Below, one piece after another: positions 36,125-46,243 of a DNA stretch of 64,000 nt; positions within the stretch are counted from its first letter, which is position 1; each line of letters begins with the position of its first letter. Below the pieces are notes generated by a model. The model was not told where the DNA came from and did no database searches. It worked only from the letters and a program-made list of their open reading frames with translations. This DNA comes from Photobacterium damselae (GTDB lineage: Bacteria > Pseudomonadota > Gammaproteobacteria > Enterobacterales > Vibrionaceae). The position numbers and the translations under genes were made by a program. The stretch covers positions 91,189-155,188 of the forward strand of contig NZ_PYOG01000009.1 in NCBI RefSeq assembly GCF_003026815.1. The letters run 5' to 3'.

Positions 36125-36126
36125 TT

Positions 36127-36496
36127 TGGTGGAGCTGGCGGGAGTTGAACCCGCGTCCAAAACCAGTCTAACTAATGGCGCTACATGCTTAGTCAGTCTT
36201 TAATCTCGTCAGTGCACTGCGGACAGACACGCCATGCAAAGACATACCAGAATTCTATTTCGCGGTTCATCTCTCTAGTCAAAGATTCCCTCGCTATCTT
36301 GTTTGGGTTTGACTGCTATTGATTCCCCGTCTTACAAGCTGAAGCTAGGGATAGCAGGCTCTGAGCAGGTTATTAAGCTGCTAGTGCGTAGTTTTCGTCG
36401 TTTGCGACTATTTTTTTGCGGCTTTTTTACGAGGCCAACCGCACCTCGGCATGCTCCACGAGCCGTCGTGATCCTGTCGAATCCTAAATCAGCCCC
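36127..36496 (-). ncRNA. ssrA: tmRNA
   Basis: Rescues stalled ribosomes together with SmpB by acting as tRNA and mRNA. On the minus strand it begins GGGGCTGATTTAGGATTCGA and ends in ...CCAGCTCCACCA with an encoded CCA. The tag frame at 36376-36405 encodes ANDENYALAA and is followed by two TAA stops. The gene is intact in spite of the island integrated at its 3' end, which restores the end sequence. Confidence 0.97.
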
Positions 36497-36510
36497 TGAA
36501 TATGTTTTCG

Positions 36511-36538
36511 ATGGTAGCAGATAATTCGGTAGCGTCAA
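36511..36538 (-). promoter_or_regulatory. Probable ssrA promoter
   Basis: On the minus strand TTGACG (36533-36538) and TACCAT (36511-36516) stand 16 bases apart, and the mature tmRNA 5' end follows 14 bases later, leaving a short leader for RNase P. Confidence 0.5.
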
Positions 36539-36618
36539 CAACTTAATGCTACGCTACCGCCTGTTTGGATGATTATCCACCACTTGATTTTCGAAAATAG
36601 ACGTTAATTAACGCGAAC

Positions 36619-37101
36619 TTAACGTAGGCTACCTTTCATGATACGAGCCTTATCACGCTGCCAGTCACGCGCTTTAGTATCGGCACGCTTATCATGAAGT
36701 TTTTTACCACGAGCAGTACCGATTTTCACTTTAACAAATGAGGCTTTCCAGTACATATTCAGCGCCACAATTGTTTCACCATCACGGTTTACTGCGCCTG
36801 TTAGTTTGTCGATTTCACGGCGGTTTAACAGCAGTTTACGAATACGCGTTGGATCGGCAACCACGTGCGTTGATGCAGCTTGCAGTGGGGTGATAGTTAG
36901 GCCAGAAATAAACACTTCACCGTTACGCAGATAAACGTAACTCTCTGTCATGTTTACTTTACCGTCACGAATCGCTTTTACTTCCCAACCTTGAAGTGAA
37001 ATACCCGCTTCGTATTCGTCAGTAATCGCAAATTCAAAACGAGCTGATTTATTTTTAGCGATGGTATTACTACCTGGCTTTTTATTTGGTTTTTTAGCCA
37101 T
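36619..37101 (-). CDS. smpB: SsrA-binding protein
   Basis: The 160-residue partner of tmRNA, which binds its tRNA-like domain and places it in the A site. The family signatures [34 protein letters not shown] and the basic C-terminal tail ([19 protein letters not shown]) are complete. It lies just upstream of ssrA on the same strand, the standard arrangement in gammaproteobacteria. Confidence 0.96.
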   Translation of the reverse strand: MAKKPNKKPGSNTIAKNKSARFEFAITDEYEAGISLQGWEVKAIRDGKVNMTESYVYLRNGEVFISGLTITPLQAASTHVVADPTRIRKLLLNRREIDKLTGAVNRDGETIVALNMYWKASFVKVKIGTARGKKLHDKRADTKARDWQRDKARIMKGSLR

Positions 37102-37294
37102 GTTGACCTCTTAAGTCTCTGTTGCAGTCCCAAAACATCGATGTGTTTGGTCGAATTCAATCAGCACGCATTATTGTGCTTTATTTTCGCTGATTGCCAG
37201 ATAATGGTATCATTGCTCTATCACATATCCTAGTGCTTGATTTACCAGCGTTAAGTTCTTGATAGGTGAGAAAGATTTCTATGAAGGAGAAGCT

Positions 37295-37729
37295 ATGCCG
37301 CAAATTAGTCGCTCTGCACTGGTTCCTTTTAGTGCTCAGCAAATGTTTGAACTGGTTAATGATGTTGCCTCGTATCCTGCGTTTTTACCTGGGTGTGCAG
37401 GAACCAAGATCATTGAAAGCTCTGAGCAATATATGATGGCTGCGGTAGATGTATCTAAAGCAGGCATTAGGAAGACGTTTGTCACTCGAAACCAGTTGGT
37501 TGAGGCAAGAGCTATCGAGATGCAGCTGGTTGATGGCCCCTTTAAAAAGTTAGTTGGTGGCTGGACGTTTACCGAGCTGGATGCTTCTGCATGTAAGGTG
37601 GAACTGAATCTCGATTTTGAGTTTGCCAATGGTTTGATGGACGCCGCATTTGGTAAAGTTTTCCGCGATTTAACCAATAATATGATGGGTGCGTTTACCT
37701 CTCGCGCAAAAGAAATTTATGGCTTCTGA
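37295..37729 (+). CDS. ratA: START-domain protein RatA (coenzyme Q-binding / ribosome association)
   Basis: A 144-residue START/SRPBCC protein. Homologues are the E. coli RatA, described as an inhibitor of 70S assembly, and the mitochondrial Coq10 that helps ubiquinone function. PFSAQQMFELVNDVASYPAFLPGC is the opening family block; FEFANGLMDAAFGKVF comes near the end. The ATG at 37295 is preferred because AAGGAGA lies six bases before it. Divergent from smpB and overlapping the next gene. Confidence 0.9.
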   Translation: MPQISRSALVPFSAQQMFELVNDVASYPAFLPGCAGTKIIESSEQYMMAAVDVSKAGIRKTFVTRNQLVEARAIEMQLVDGPFKKLVGGWTFTELDASACKVELNLDFEFANGLMDAAFGKVFRDLTNNMMGAFTSRAKEIYGF

Positions 37730-38015
37730 AGAAAGATTAATTCATGTTGAGGTGGTGTATGCGCTACCTCAAGAGCAAAAAGTACTGAAATTGGCGGTCC
37801 AACCGAATACCCCTGTTCAGGAGATTATCGAGCAATCGGGTATTTTAACTCAGTACCCAGATATCGATTTGAAAAAGAATAAAGTAGGCGTTTATAGCCG
37901 TAATGTACGGTTAGATTCTACGGTTTATGATGGCGATCGAATTGAGATTTACCGTCCCATCACAGCAGATCCTCGTGAAATCCGCCGTAAGCGTTTAGAG
38001 CAAGCAAAAGCTTAG
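37719..38015 (+). CDS. rnfH: RnfH/UPF0125 ubiquitin-fold protein (RatB)
   Basis: A 98-residue protein of the RnfH family with a beta-grasp fold: HVEVVYALPQEQ, AVQPNTPVQEIIEQSGI, VGVYSRNV and DGDRIEIYRPI. Its ATG at 37719 overlaps the end of ratA, as in E. coli. The function is not settled. A strong hairpin terminator follows. Confidence 0.92.
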   Translation: MASEERLIHVEVVYALPQEQKVLKLAVQPNTPVQEIIEQSGILTQYPDIDLKKNKVGVYSRNVRLDSTVYDGDRIEIYRPITADPREIRRKRLEQAKA

Positions 38016-38040
38016 TTTGAGCTCTTGGTCGATTTCAATA

Positions 38041-38077
38041 AAAAAGCTCGCCTAATGTTATGTTAGGCGAGCTTTTT
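38041..38077. terminator. Bidirectional terminator
   Basis: AAAAAGCTCGCCTAA pairs with its full complement around a 7-base loop, giving a 15-bp stem with A- and T-runs on both sides. It serves rnfH and bamE, which converge here. Confidence 0.9.
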
Positions 38078-38120
38078 GTTGTTTGGCTATTGAGCTTAGT
38101 TAACTCGAACCAAATTTTAT

Positions 38121-38477
38121 TTAGTTCATTGGTGTCGTGAAGTTAGGACCTTGTTTAAAGTCTCCCGACATGCTGACTAAGCGACCCTGATCATCAAAGT
38201 TTAGGAATAGATTTTTTTGTTCAGGTTTTTCGTGGCCCGGTTTGACGTAGAAAATGTAGTTCCATGTCTTTGGATAGCTAGGATCAACTAGCATTGGGGT
38301 TCCAAGTACATATTGAACTTGTTCTTGCGTCATACCCATACGAAGAGCATCAACGTTTTTCTGTTCTACGTAGTTACCCTGATCAATAGTAATTTGGTAA
38401 ACCAAACGGTTTAGGACTGAACAGCCACTTAGTACGCTTAACGCTAAGGTTAACGCGACAACGTTTTTCCAATTCAT
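38121..38477 (-). CDS. bamE: Outer membrane assembly lipoprotein BamE
   Basis: A 118-residue lipoprotein of the BAM complex that inserts outer-membrane proteins. A lipobox (VLSGC, Cys20) follows a hydrophobic signal. The BamE core DALRMGMTQEQVQYVLGTPML and WNYIFYV is intact. The ATG at 38477 is chosen for its AGGAT ribosome site and the lipobox; a longer frame upstream has no signal. Confidence 0.95.
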   Translation of the reverse strand: MNWKNVVALTLALSVLSGCSVLNRLVYQITIDQGNYVEQKNVDALRMGMTQEQVQYVLGTPMLVDPSYPKTWNYIFYVKPGHEKPEQKNLFLNFDDQGRLVSMSGDFKQGPNFTTPMN

Positions 38478-38732
38478 AGCATCCTGGCTTTTTAGTTTTA
38501 ACTGCTGCGATGATAAACAAGGTAAAGGCAGAAGTAAAAAGCGGTGAATAAAAAAGTGTTTGAAGTTTGATATTCGACCAATCACAAGGTGAATAGTTGC
38601 ATCAAAGGCTAAGTTTATTTGACTTCGCCGCAAAGGGATAGGAAAACTTCTTCACCTCACTACCACTTTTCCGAATTTTGAGCGTGATTGTGAGGGAAGA
38701 AGTAAAAATTATTGTCTAGCTAAGTAGTTACA

Positions 38733-40400
38733 TTAAGCGGCAACCAGCAGTTCTTTGGCATTGGCTAAGGTGCGCTCAGTAATTTCACTGCCACCTAATA
38801 GACGCGCCAGTTCTGCAACACGCTCATCAACGGTTAATGGGCGCATGTTTGTTTCTGTTTGACCTTCAGAGCTTTTCTTTGCAACAAACATCTGCTGATG
38901 ACCACAGCCGGCAACTTGCGGTAAGTGCGTAACACACATAACTTGTGTCGATTCACCTAGCTTGCGCAGCATTTTGCCCACGATGGCCGCTGTTGGGCCA
39001 CTGATACCCACATCAACTTCATCGAAAATAAGGCTTGGTGTTTCCACTTTTTGCGCGGTAATCACCTGAATAGCAAGCGAGATACGGGACAGTTCACCAC
39101 CCGATGCTACTTTGCCTAATGGTTGTAAGGGTTGTCCTGGGTTTGTTGAAACCAAAAAGGTAATATTATCAAACCCTAATGGACTTAACATGCGTTCTGG
39201 ATCGGCTTGGATATCAATACAGAATTGACCGTTTTCCATGCTCAGTTGGTGCATGCTTTCTGATATCTTACAACTTAGCTCTTTTGCATAGCGTTCACGA
39301 CTCTTACTGAGTTTTTCTGCTGCGGCTAAACATTCTTGACGCAATAATTCTACGTTTTGCGCCATTTCATCTAAACGTTCGTCACTGCAATCGAGATTTT
39401 CTAGCTCTTTAAGAAGATCTTGATGTTTCTGGTACAACTCATTTGGCATCACATAGTGTTTGCGCGCTAATGACATGATCTTAGCTAGACGCTCTTCTAA
39501 ATAGATTAGGCGGTGCGGATCCATATCTAAGTTATCAAGATAGCAGCGTAGCTCTTGGCTCGCTTCTTGAACTTGAATGATGGCATCTTCTAGCATTTGA
39601 GGGATCGCACTTAAACTGCTATCAAATTCACCTAGATTGCACACTTGCTGACTGGCCATTTGCAGCATTTGTAGTGCATTACCGTCATCGTTGTCATAAA
39701 GCATAGATAGAGCAGTTTGACTCGATACTGCAAGCTCTCCGCTGTTTGATAAGCGTTTGTGCTCTTCTTCGATCTCATCAAATTCATCTTCACCTAAACT
39801 CAGTTCGTCTAACTCTTTGACTTGATACTGGATCAACTGCTTTTGAGCTTCGTTTTCTTCACGGCTCTGAGTTAGACGCTTTAATTCGTTATGAGCTTGA
39901 CGCCAACGTTGATACGCTTCACGAGTGTGTTCCATTAATAGATGATGACCTGCATATTGATCAAGCATCTGTTGTTGATATTCAGGGCGCATTAGTTGCT
40001 GATGCGCATGCTGGCCGTGAATATTAATAAGCAGTTGCCCGAGCGATTTTTGCATCGAGACAGGAACAGGGCTGCCATTGATAAAACCGCGAGAACGACC
40101 TTCTTTGGTGATCACTCGGCGCAAGATACACTCTTCGCCATCAATAAGCTCATTATCTTCTAACCAGCGACGAGCAGACTGATTATTATTTAATGAAAAT
40201 GTCGCAGAGATATCGGCTTTATCTTCATTAGGGCGAACCATAGAGGCTTCAGCACGGTCGCCTAAACATAAACCGAGTGCATCGATAGCGATCGATTTAC
40301 CTGCACCTGTTTCACCGGTAATGGTGGTCATTCCTGATTTCAGTTCAAATTCGAGGGTTTTGACAATAGCGAAGTTTGAGATTGTCATGTGCGAGAGCAT
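38733..40400 (-). CDS. recN: DNA repair protein RecN
   Basis: The SMC-like ATPase of double-strand break repair, 555 residues. Walker A is GETGAGKS near residue 30, a long coiled-coil arm fills the middle, and the C-terminal head has the signature [13 protein letters not shown] and Walker [11 protein letters not shown]. Two LexA boxes directly upstream show that it belongs to the SOS regulon, as in other gammaproteobacteria. Confidence 0.97.
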   Translation of the reverse strand: MLSHMTISNFAIVKTLEFELKSGMTTITGETGAGKSIAIDALGLCLGDRAEASMVRPNEDKADISATFSLNNNQSARRWLEDNELIDGEECILRRVITKEGRSRGFINGSPVPVSMQKSLGQLLINIHGQHAHQQLMRPEYQQQMLDQYAGHHLLMEHTREAYQRWRQAHNELKRLTQSREENEAQKQLIQYQVKELDELSLGEDEFDEIEEEHKRLSNSGELAVSSQTALSMLYDNDDGNALQMLQMASQQVCNLGEFDSSLSAIPQMLEDAIIQVQEASQELRCYLDNLDMDPHRLIYLEERLAKIMSLARKHYVMPNELYQKHQDLLKELENLDCSDERLDEMAQNVELLRQECLAAAEKLSKSRERYAKELSCKISESMHQLSMENGQFCIDIQADPERMLSPLGFDNITFLVSTNPGQPLQPLGKVASGGELSRISLAIQVITAQKVETPSLIFDEVDVGISGPTAAIVGKMLRKLGESTQVMCVTHLPQVAGCGHQQMFVAKKSSEGQTETNMRPLTVDERVAELARLLGGSEITERTLANAKELLVAA

Positions 40401-40424
40401 TTGTGTTCACCTGTTTAAATCAAC

Positions 40425-40466
40425 ACCTGTTTTTTCATACAGTATATACTGTAATTATACCCAGTA
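40425..40466 (-). promoter_or_regulatory. Two tandem LexA (SOS) boxes upstream of recN
   Basis: Both fit CTG-N10-CAG: one has CTG at 40427-40429 and CAG at 40440-40442, the other CTG at 40449-40451 and CAG at 40462-40464. Their starts are 22 bases apart. They lie 25 to 65 bases before the recN start. Confidence 0.85.
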
Positions 40467-40544
40467 AAGTCCTGTTCTCTATTTTTAGTGATATTTTTTG
40501 ATTTTGAATAAGTTTCTGATATCAAGACAAAAAAATGACATAAA

Positions 40545-40570
40545 AAAAGCCAACACATTGGTTGGCTTTT
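40545..40570 (-). terminator. Terminator of nadK
   Basis: AAAAGCCAAC pairs perfectly with GTTGGCTTTT over a 6-base loop, and a run of U follows on the minus strand. It lies 22 bases beyond the nadK stop and separates it from recN. Confidence 0.88.
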
Positions 40571-40592
40571 CATCTGGCTGTTAGCTATTTAA

Positions 40593-41474
40593 TCAAAATA
40601 ACTTGCTAGACCATCCTAATTTACTGCGCAGAACATTGTAATAGCTGTAGCTTTTTGGATGAATGAGCTGTAACTGTTCTGGGCTTTGGTAGATATGAAT
40701 CTCATCACCTGGGCTAACTGGAAGAGATACCTGACCATCACAACTGACTTCTAATGTGCTGCCATTTTCAGGTGAAACCATCAATTTAATACGATGATTA
40801 CCATCGACAACAATTGGTCGGCACGAAAGGGTATGAGGGAACATCGGCACTAAGGTAATCGCATTGAGGCTCGGTGATAAAATTGGCCCACCACCAGATA
40901 GCGAATAAGCCGTTGAGCCTGTTGGGGTTGCGATAATTAAGCCATCTGAACGCTGAGAAAACGCAAATCGTTCATCGATGTAAACCTCAAACTCAATCAT
41001 GTGCGCAATTTTATCTGGGTGAAGAACCGCTTCATTTAGCGCGGCATTGCGACTTTTAATTTGGCCGTGGCGATGAACTTCAGCCTCCAGTAAGAAGCGG
41101 TGTTCAGTAACAAATTCACCGGCTAATACTGCGCCCAATTGTTGTTGGAATTCATCAGGGTCGAGATCGGTTAAAAATCCCAAATTGCCACGATTAACAC
41201 CAATGACCGAGATATCAAAGCGCGATAACACTCTAGCAGCCCCTAGCATATTGCCATCACCACCAATAACGATCGCTAGATTAGCCAGATCGCCGATGGT
41301 GAGCAGATCGCAAAAGCAATCGGCCGGAATGTCTAAATCACCGGTTAACCTCTGATCGACCAACACATTGTAACCTTGCTCGGTGAGCCAGCTATAGAGG
41401 TTAAGATGAGTTTGTAATGCCTCTGGATTGCGAGGCTTGCCAATAAGGGCGATGGTGTCAAAAATACGCTTCAT
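40593..41474 (-). CDS. nadK: NAD kinase
   Basis: Phosphorylates NAD to NADP. The 293-residue protein shows the family motifs [11 protein letters not shown] (catalytic Asp), [10 protein letters not shown] and [16 protein letters not shown], and FPHTLSCRP. It stands beside recN and is divergent from grpE, a conserved gammaproteobacterial order. Confidence 0.97.
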   Translation of the reverse strand: MKRIFDTIALIGKPRNPEALQTHLNLYSWLTEQGYNVLVDQRLTGDLDIPADCFCDLLTIGDLANLAIVIGGDGNMLGAARVLSRFDISVIGVNRGNLGFLTDLDPDEFQQQLGAVLAGEFVTEHRFLLEAEVHRHGQIKSRNAALNEAVLHPDKIAHMIEFEVYIDERFAFSQRSDGLIIATPTGSTAYSLSGGGPILSPSLNAITLVPMFPHTLSCRPIVVDGNHRIKLMVSPENGSTLEVSCDGQVSLPVSPGDEIHIYQSPEQLQLIHPKSYSYYNVLRSKLGWSSKLF

Positions 41475-41573
41475 GTCATTGATCCGACAGACGAAAGTAA
41501 CGCCAGTATAGCGCTACAACTGAAAACTTGTCCTATTTTGTGTTTTATATCTTTAAGTAACTTAAGAATATAA

Positions 41574-41603
41574 GGTTGAATCATAAAAGATCGTCCCCAT
41601 AAT
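41574..41603 (+). promoter_or_regulatory. Sigma-32 promoter of grpE
   Basis: GGTTGAA and CCCCATAAT with 14 bases between TTGAA (41576-41580) and CCCCAT (41595-41600) match the heat-shock consensus. Confidence 0.85.
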
Positions 41604-41693
41604 ATGGCACAAGACTGTAATTTTTGTGATGCTTTTTTCTGGGCACCACTCACAGTAAACGAACTTAATTTATCTTGGCGGAGAAGCGTAAGC

Positions 41694-42314
41694 ATGAATA
41701 ACGAAGAGAAAAAAGTACAGGACGAGCAGCTACAACAAGACAATGTTGAGACTGTGGAAACTGAATCTGCTGAGCAAGAAGCTGTAGAAATGACTGCAGA
41801 AGAATTATATGAAGCACGTATTGCAGAGCTAGAAGCGGCACTACTTGCATCAGAAGCAAAAGCAAATGAAGCAAAAGATTCAGCACTACGTGCAATGGCT
41901 GAAGGTGAAAACGTTCGTCGCCGTGCAGAACAAGAAATTGATAAAGCACGTAAGTTTGCGTTGAACAAGTTTTCTGAAGAGCTACTGCCTGTTATCGATA
42001 ACCTAGAGCGTGCTATCGAAATGGCTGATAAGTCAGATGAAGCGATTAAGCCAATGCTAGAAGGTGTTGAACTAACACTGAAAACAATGACAGACACAGT
42101 GGCTAAGTTTGGTCTAACTCAGATCAACCCAATGGGTGAAGCATTCAATCCTGAGTTCCACCAAGCGATGTCTATCCAAGAAAGTGCAGACCACGCGCCT
42201 AACTCTGTTATGTTTGTTATGCAGAAAGGCTACGAGCTAAACGGTCGTGTGATTCGTCCAGCTATGGTTATGGTATCAAAAGCGCCTGCAGGTAATATTG
42301 ATACTCAAGCTTAA
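41694..42314 (+). CDS. grpE: Nucleotide exchange factor GrpE
   Basis: The 206-residue co-chaperone that releases ADP from DnaK. An acidic, glutamate-rich N-terminus leads into the long helix ([20 protein letters not shown]...), then the conserved [14 protein letters not shown] and the beta-domain [10 protein letters not shown] and [17 protein letters not shown]. The ATG at 41694 follows GGCGGAGAAG; the longer frame is non-coding leader. A heat-shock promoter lies upstream. Confidence 0.97.
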   Translation: MNNEEKKVQDEQLQQDNVETVETESAEQEAVEMTAEELYEARIAELEAALLASEAKANEAKDSALRAMAEGENVRRRAEQEIDKARKFALNKFSEELLPVIDNLERAIEMADKSDEAIKPMLEGVELTLKTMTDTVAKFGLTQINPMGEAFNPEFHQAMSIQESADHAPNSVMFVMQKGYELNGRVIRPAMVMVSKAPAGNIDTQA

Positions 42315-42335
42315 GTGTTATTCATTTAAGTGACT

Positions 42336-42363
42336 AAAAAAGCCCGCTTCGGTGGGTTTTTTT
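42336..42363 (+). terminator. Terminator after grpE
   Basis: AAAAAGCCCGC-TTCG-GTGGGTTTTTT, a short stem with a stable UUCG loop and a long U-run, 22 bases after the stop. It separates grpE from the independently promoted dnaK. Confidence 0.85.
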
Positions 42364-42393
42364 AATTATTTTGAAATTTTTTTTGAATTCTCC

Positions 42394-42422
42394 CTTGAAA
42401 AGCAATTTGCCGACCTTATTTA
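42394..42422 (+). promoter_or_regulatory. Sigma-32 promoter of dnaK
   Basis: CTTGAA and ACCTTATTTA stand 13 bases apart, the same geometry as E. coli dnaK P1 (CTTGAT-13-ACCCCATTTA). Confidence 0.8.
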
Positions 42423-42528
42423 GTAGTCATACGACATTAAATGATTGTCAGGGGAAGTTCCCCTCAACGCTGCTTTTCATAATATGGTGAGAAGCACGCT
42501 AGAAACTAACGAATTCGGAGAGAGCCTG

Positions 42529-44445
42529 ATGGGTAAAATCATTGGTATTGACTTGGGTACAACTAACTCTTGTGTAGCAGTACTTGATGGTGACAAACCA
42601 CGTGTAATTGAAAATGCTGAAGGCGAGCGCACAACAGCATCTGTAATCGCTTACGCTCAAGATGGTGAGATTCTAGTAGGTCAGCCTGCTAAGCGTCAGG
42701 CGGTAACAAACCCTGAAAACACACTGTTCGCGATTAAGCGTCTAATCGGTCGTCGTTTTGAAGACGAAGAAGTACAGCGTGATATTTCAATCATGCCTTA
42801 CAAAATTGTTAAGGCTGACAACGGCGATGCATGGGTAGAAGCGAAAGGTCAGAAAATGGCTGCTCCTCAGGTATCTGCTGAAGTTCTTAAGAAAATGAAG
42901 AAAACTGCAGAAGATTTCCTTGGCGAGGAAGTAACTGGTGCAGTTATCACAGTTCCTGCATACTTCAACGATGCACAGCGTCAAGCAACTAAAGATGCTG
43001 GCCGTATCGCAGGTCTAGATGTTAAACGTATCATCAACGAACCAACAGCAGCAGCACTTGCTTACGGTCTTGATAAGAAAGGCGGCGACCGCACTATCGC
43101 AGTTTACGACCTTGGTGGTGGTACATTCGATATCTCAATCATCGAAATTGATGAAGTTGAAGGCGAGAAAACTTTCGAAGTTCTAGCAACTAACGGTGAT
43201 ACTCACTTAGGTGGTGAAGATTTCGATACTCGTATGATCAACTACTTAGTAGACGAGTTTAAGAAAGAGCAAGGCATCGACCTTAAGAACGATCCGCTAG
43301 CAATGCAGCGTCTAAAAGAAGCAGCAGAAAAAGCGAAGATCGAGCTATCTTCTGCACAGCAAACTGATGTAAACCTACCATACATCACAGCTGATGCGAC
43401 TGGTCCTAAGCACATGAACATCAAAGTGACTCGTGCAAAACTTGAGTCTCTAGTTGAAGATCTAGTACAACGCTCTCTTGAGCCGCTAAAAGTTGCTCTA
43501 GCTGATGCTGACCTATCTGTAGGTGATATCAATGATGTTATCCTAGTTGGTGGTCAGACTCGTATGCCTCTAGTTCAAGCTAAAGTTGCTGAATTCTTTG
43601 GTAAAGAAGCTCGTAAAGACGTTAACCCAGATGAAGCAGTTGCTGTTGGTGCTGCGATTCAGGGTGGTGTTCTTGCAGGTGACGTGAAAGACGTTCTACT
43701 TCTAGACGTTACTCCACTATCTCTTGGTATCGAAACCATGGGTGGCGTAATGACTAAGCTAATCGAGAAGAACACAACTATCCCAACTAAGGCTAGCCAA
43801 GTATTCTCAACTGCAGAAGACAACCAAAACGCGGTAACTATCCACGTACTACAGGGTGAGCGTAAGCAAGCTGGCTACAACAAGTCTCTTGGTCAGTTCA
43901 ACCTAGAAGGTATCCAAGCTGCACCTCGCGGTATGCCTCAAATCGAAGTAACTTTCGACCTTGATGCAGATGGTATCCTAAACGTTTCTGCAAAAGACAA
44001 GAACACAGGTAAAGAACAGAAGATCACTATCCAAGCGTCTGGTGGTCTAAGCGATGAAGAAATCGAGAAAATGGTTCAGGAAGCGGAAGCAAACAAAGAA
44101 GCGGACAAGAAGTTCGAAGATCTTGTAGCGGCTCGCAACCAAGCTGACCAACTAGTTCACGGTACTCGTAAGCAAATCGAAGAAGCTGGTGATGCACTTC
44201 CTGCTGATGAGAAAGCGAAAATCGAAGCTGCTGTTTCTGAACTAGAAGAAGCGCGTAAAGGCGAAGATAAAGAAGCGATTGATGCGAAAGTTCAAGCACT
44301 GATCGCAGCGTCTCAAAAACTAATGGAAATCGCTCAGCAGCAAGCTCAAGCACAGCAAGCTGGCGCAGGCGAGCAACAAGCTCAACAGCAAGACGATAAC
44401 GTTGTTGATGCTGAGTTTGAAGAAGTTAAAGACGACAAAAAATAA
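42529..44445 (+). CDS. dnaK: Chaperone DnaK (Hsp70)
   Basis: Major Hsp70 of 638 residues, the same length as in E. coli. The ATPase domain begins [18 protein letters not shown] and contains [12 protein letters not shown] and DLGGGTFD; the linker [13 protein letters not shown] leads to the substrate-binding domain, and a Q/A-rich lid ends in the conserved EEVKDDKK. The ATG at 42529 is chosen over one 28 codons upstream because GGAGAG precedes it and the family starts there. Confidence 0.98.
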   Translation: MGKIIGIDLGTTNSCVAVLDGDKPRVIENAEGERTTASVIAYAQDGEILVGQPAKRQAVTNPENTLFAIKRLIGRRFEDEEVQRDISIMPYKIVKADNGDAWVEAKGQKMAAPQVSAEVLKKMKKTAEDFLGEEVTGAVITVPAYFNDAQRQATKDAGRIAGLDVKRIINEPTAAALAYGLDKKGGDRTIAVYDLGGGTFDISIIEIDEVEGEKTFEVLATNGDTHLGGEDFDTRMINYLVDEFKKEQGIDLKNDPLAMQRLKEAAEKAKIELSSAQQTDVNLPYITADATGPKHMNIKVTRAKLESLVEDLVQRSLEPLKVALADADLSVGDINDVILVGGQTRMPLVQAKVAEFFGKEARKDVNPDEAVAVGAAIQGGVLAGDVKDVLLLDVTPLSLGIETMGGVMTKLIEKNTTIPTKASQVFSTAEDNQNAVTIHVLQGERKQAGYNKSLGQFNLEGIQAAPRGMPQIEVTFDLDADGILNVSAKDKNTGKEQKITIQASGGLSDEEIEKMVQEAEANKEADKKFEDLVAARNQADQLVHGTRKQIEEAGDALPADEKAKIEAAVSELEEARKGEDKEAIDAKVQALIAASQKLMEIAQQQAQAQQAGAGEQQAQQQDDNVVDAEFEEVKDDKK

Positions 44446-44481
44446 GATTTGTAATTAATAATTAATTCATAGTCTTATGGC

Positions 44482-44517
44482 GATACGGGCGTTGGGGTTT
44501 ACTCTTACGCCCGTATC
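44482..44517 (+). other. Hairpin in the dnaK-dnaJ gap
   Basis: GATACGGGCG pairs perfectly with CGCCCGTATC over a 16-base loop. No U-tract follows, so it is probably a partial terminator or an mRNA-stabilising element that lowers dnaJ relative to dnaK. Confidence 0.6.
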
Positions 44518-44541
44518 TATATAACAGGTGACCTAAAAATT

Positions 44542-45681
44542 ATGTCTAAACGTGATTTGTATGAAGTGCTTGGTGTTGCGCGTGATGCCAGCGAGCGTGA
44601 TATTAAGAAAGCGTATAAACGTCTAGCAATGAAGTTTCACCCTGACCGTAATCAGGGTGACGAGCAAGCTGCTGAGAAGTTCAAAGAAGTTAAAAGCGCT
44701 TATGAAATTCTAACCGATAGCCAAAAACGTGCTGCTTATGATCAATACGGCCATGCTGCTTTTGAACAAGGTGGTATGGGTGGCGGCGGCTTCGGTGGTG
44801 GCGGTGCTGACTTTAGTGATATCTTCGGCGATGTATTCGGTGATATCTTTGGTGGTGGCGGTCGTCGTCAACAGCAACGTGCTCAACGTGGTGCAGATTT
44901 GCGTTATACCCTAGAACTGAGCTTGGAAGAAGCCGTTCGTGGTTGTTCAAAAGAAATCAAAGTTCCTACTTTAGTAGCGTGTGATACTTGTCATGGCTCA
45001 GGTGCTAAAGAGGGCTCTACAGCGTCAACGTGTTCAACCTGTCATGGTGTTGGTCAAGTTCAGATGCGTCAAGGCTTCTTTGCTGTTCAACAAACCTGTC
45101 CTCACTGTCATGGCCGCGGTAAGATCATCACCGATCCTTGCGGTAAGTGTCATGGCGAAGGCCGAGTTGAAGAGACAAAGACCTTATCTGTTAAAATTCC
45201 TGCAGGTGTGGATACCGGTGATCGCATTCGTCTTGCTGGCGAAGGTGAAGCTGGAGAAATGGGTGCACCAGCAGGTGATCTATATGTACAGGTTCATGTA
45301 TTACCTCACCATATTTTCGAACGTGATGGCAGCAACTTATACTGCGAAGTACCAGTAAGCTTTACAATGGCAGCTCTGGGCGGTGAAGTTGAGGTTCCAA
45401 CGCTAGATGGTCGTGTTAATCTAAAAGTACCTTCTGAAACGCAAACTGGCCGTATGTTCCGTATGCGTGGTAAAGGCGTGAAGTCTGTTCGCGGCGGTGC
45501 TATGGGCGATCTTATCTGTAAACTGGTTGTTGAAACGCCTGTTAACTTAAGCTCTCGTCAGAAAGAATTACTGAAAGAGTTAGAAGAAACATTTGATGGT
45601 AAAGCGGCAAGTAAGCACAAGCCAAAATCCGAAGGTTTCTTTAACGGTGTGAAGAAGTTCTTTGATGATCTAACGAACTAA
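44542..45681 (+). CDS. dnaJ: Chaperone DnaJ (Hsp40)
   Basis: A 379-residue type A J-protein that stimulates the DnaK ATPase. The J-domain carries HPD in [10 protein letters not shown] (about 33-35), followed by a glycine-rich region with GGGG repeats. Four zinc-finger repeats CxxCxGxG ([32 protein letters not shown]) and the C-terminal beta-domains follow. Complete. Confidence 0.98.
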   Translation: MSKRDLYEVLGVARDASERDIKKAYKRLAMKFHPDRNQGDEQAAEKFKEVKSAYEILTDSQKRAAYDQYGHAAFEQGGMGGGGFGGGGADFSDIFGDVFGDIFGGGGRRQQQRAQRGADLRYTLELSLEEAVRGCSKEIKVPTLVACDTCHGSGAKEGSTASTCSTCHGVGQVQMRQGFFAVQQTCPHCHGRGKIITDPCGKCHGEGRVEETKTLSVKIPAGVDTGDRIRLAGEGEAGEMGAPAGDLYVQVHVLPHHIFERDGSNLYCEVPVSFTMAALGGEVEVPTLDGRVNLKVPSETQTGRMFRMRGKGVKSVRGGAMGDLICKLVVETPVNLSSRQKELLKELEETFDGKAASKHKPKSEGFFNGVKKFFDDLTN

Positions 45682-45707
45682 TCACTGCGTTTAGACGTTA
45701 TTTTTTT

Positions 45708-45744
45708 AAAGCCGATGCTTGTTGAGAGCATCGGCTTTTTTTTG
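45708..45744 (+). terminator. Terminator after dnaJ
   Basis: AAAGCCGATGCT pairs with AGCATCGGCTTT over a 7-base loop and runs into eight or more T. Confidence 0.93.
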
Positions 45745-46243
45745 CAATAGAATTTATTATTTCAACAATATGCTTAAGTAACGTCAAGGTGTCGGCTTTA
45801 GGGAAACGATTGGAAGTCTTTCTCAACTTGTTCTTATTGTTGAAGTTACTTGGAGACAAATAGGCAACGATTGAAAATTTAGAGCTACTAGATGATTTTG
45901 AACAGATATTTATGACTGATATTTTATTTGTGCTAACAATGATAGTTGTTTGTATATAAATTCATGAATGCTTCGATCTTTATTTATTCGGATATTGAAT
46001 GTGAGAGCTGTTTGATAATTACTGATCGATTTATTATTAGTTTTAAAAGCTTAATTTGTTCTTAAGTTATTATTTAAAATCAATAGCATGAAGTAAAAGT
46101 AAATCTATGAAATGCATATCGTGACAAAAAATTGACAGTGTGGTGTGATGTTTTCATTATAATCATCAATATTAGTGGCTTTGTTATGCTATATGGTTCG
46201 TAGGTCAAACACTGTTTATCAGAGAGGGTGTCAGACAATAATT
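45745..46243 (+). promoter_or_regulatory. Leader region of the exopolysaccharide locus
   Basis: These ~500 bases contain no recognisable gene. A perfect TTGACA at 46132-46137 has CATTAT at 46155-46160 (17-base gap) and TATAAT at 46158-46163 (20-base gap). One of these should be the main promoter, about 85 bases before the first gene. I saw no ops element (GGCGGTAG). Confidence 0.5.

Larger units (their letters stand above)
16163..36126. mobile_element. About 20-kb integrative defence island at ssrA
   Basis: The right boundary is the 3' end of tmRNA next to an intact P4-type integrase. The left boundary is a degenerate copy of the same tmRNA end. Integrase arm-type repeats TGGAATACC occur just inside both ends (16215-16235 and 35964-36013). 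Cargo includes replication/regulatory genes, DUF2787 and RadC proteins, type I restriction-modification, a Septu-like pair and a SIR2-like protein. Base composition changes sharply inside: the 16-19.5 kb part is very AT-rich, while the restriction genes are much richer in GC. An integrase remnant at 32.5 kb suggests that the island is itself composite. Confidence 0.8.

Noticed and set aside
36303..36524. 73-codon frame over ssrA
   Set aside because: It runs antisense to the tmRNA gene, whose tag frame and ends are clear.
41471..42097. 208-codon antisense frame over grpE
   Set aside because: Serine-rich shadow of a biased coding strand; grpE on the plus strand is certain.
46172..46190. TGGC...TGC pattern like a sigma-54 promoter before the exopolysaccharide locus
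   Set aside because: The gap between GG and GC is nine bases, not ten, and no enhancer-type site was seen; a sigma-70 -35/-10 pair lies close by.
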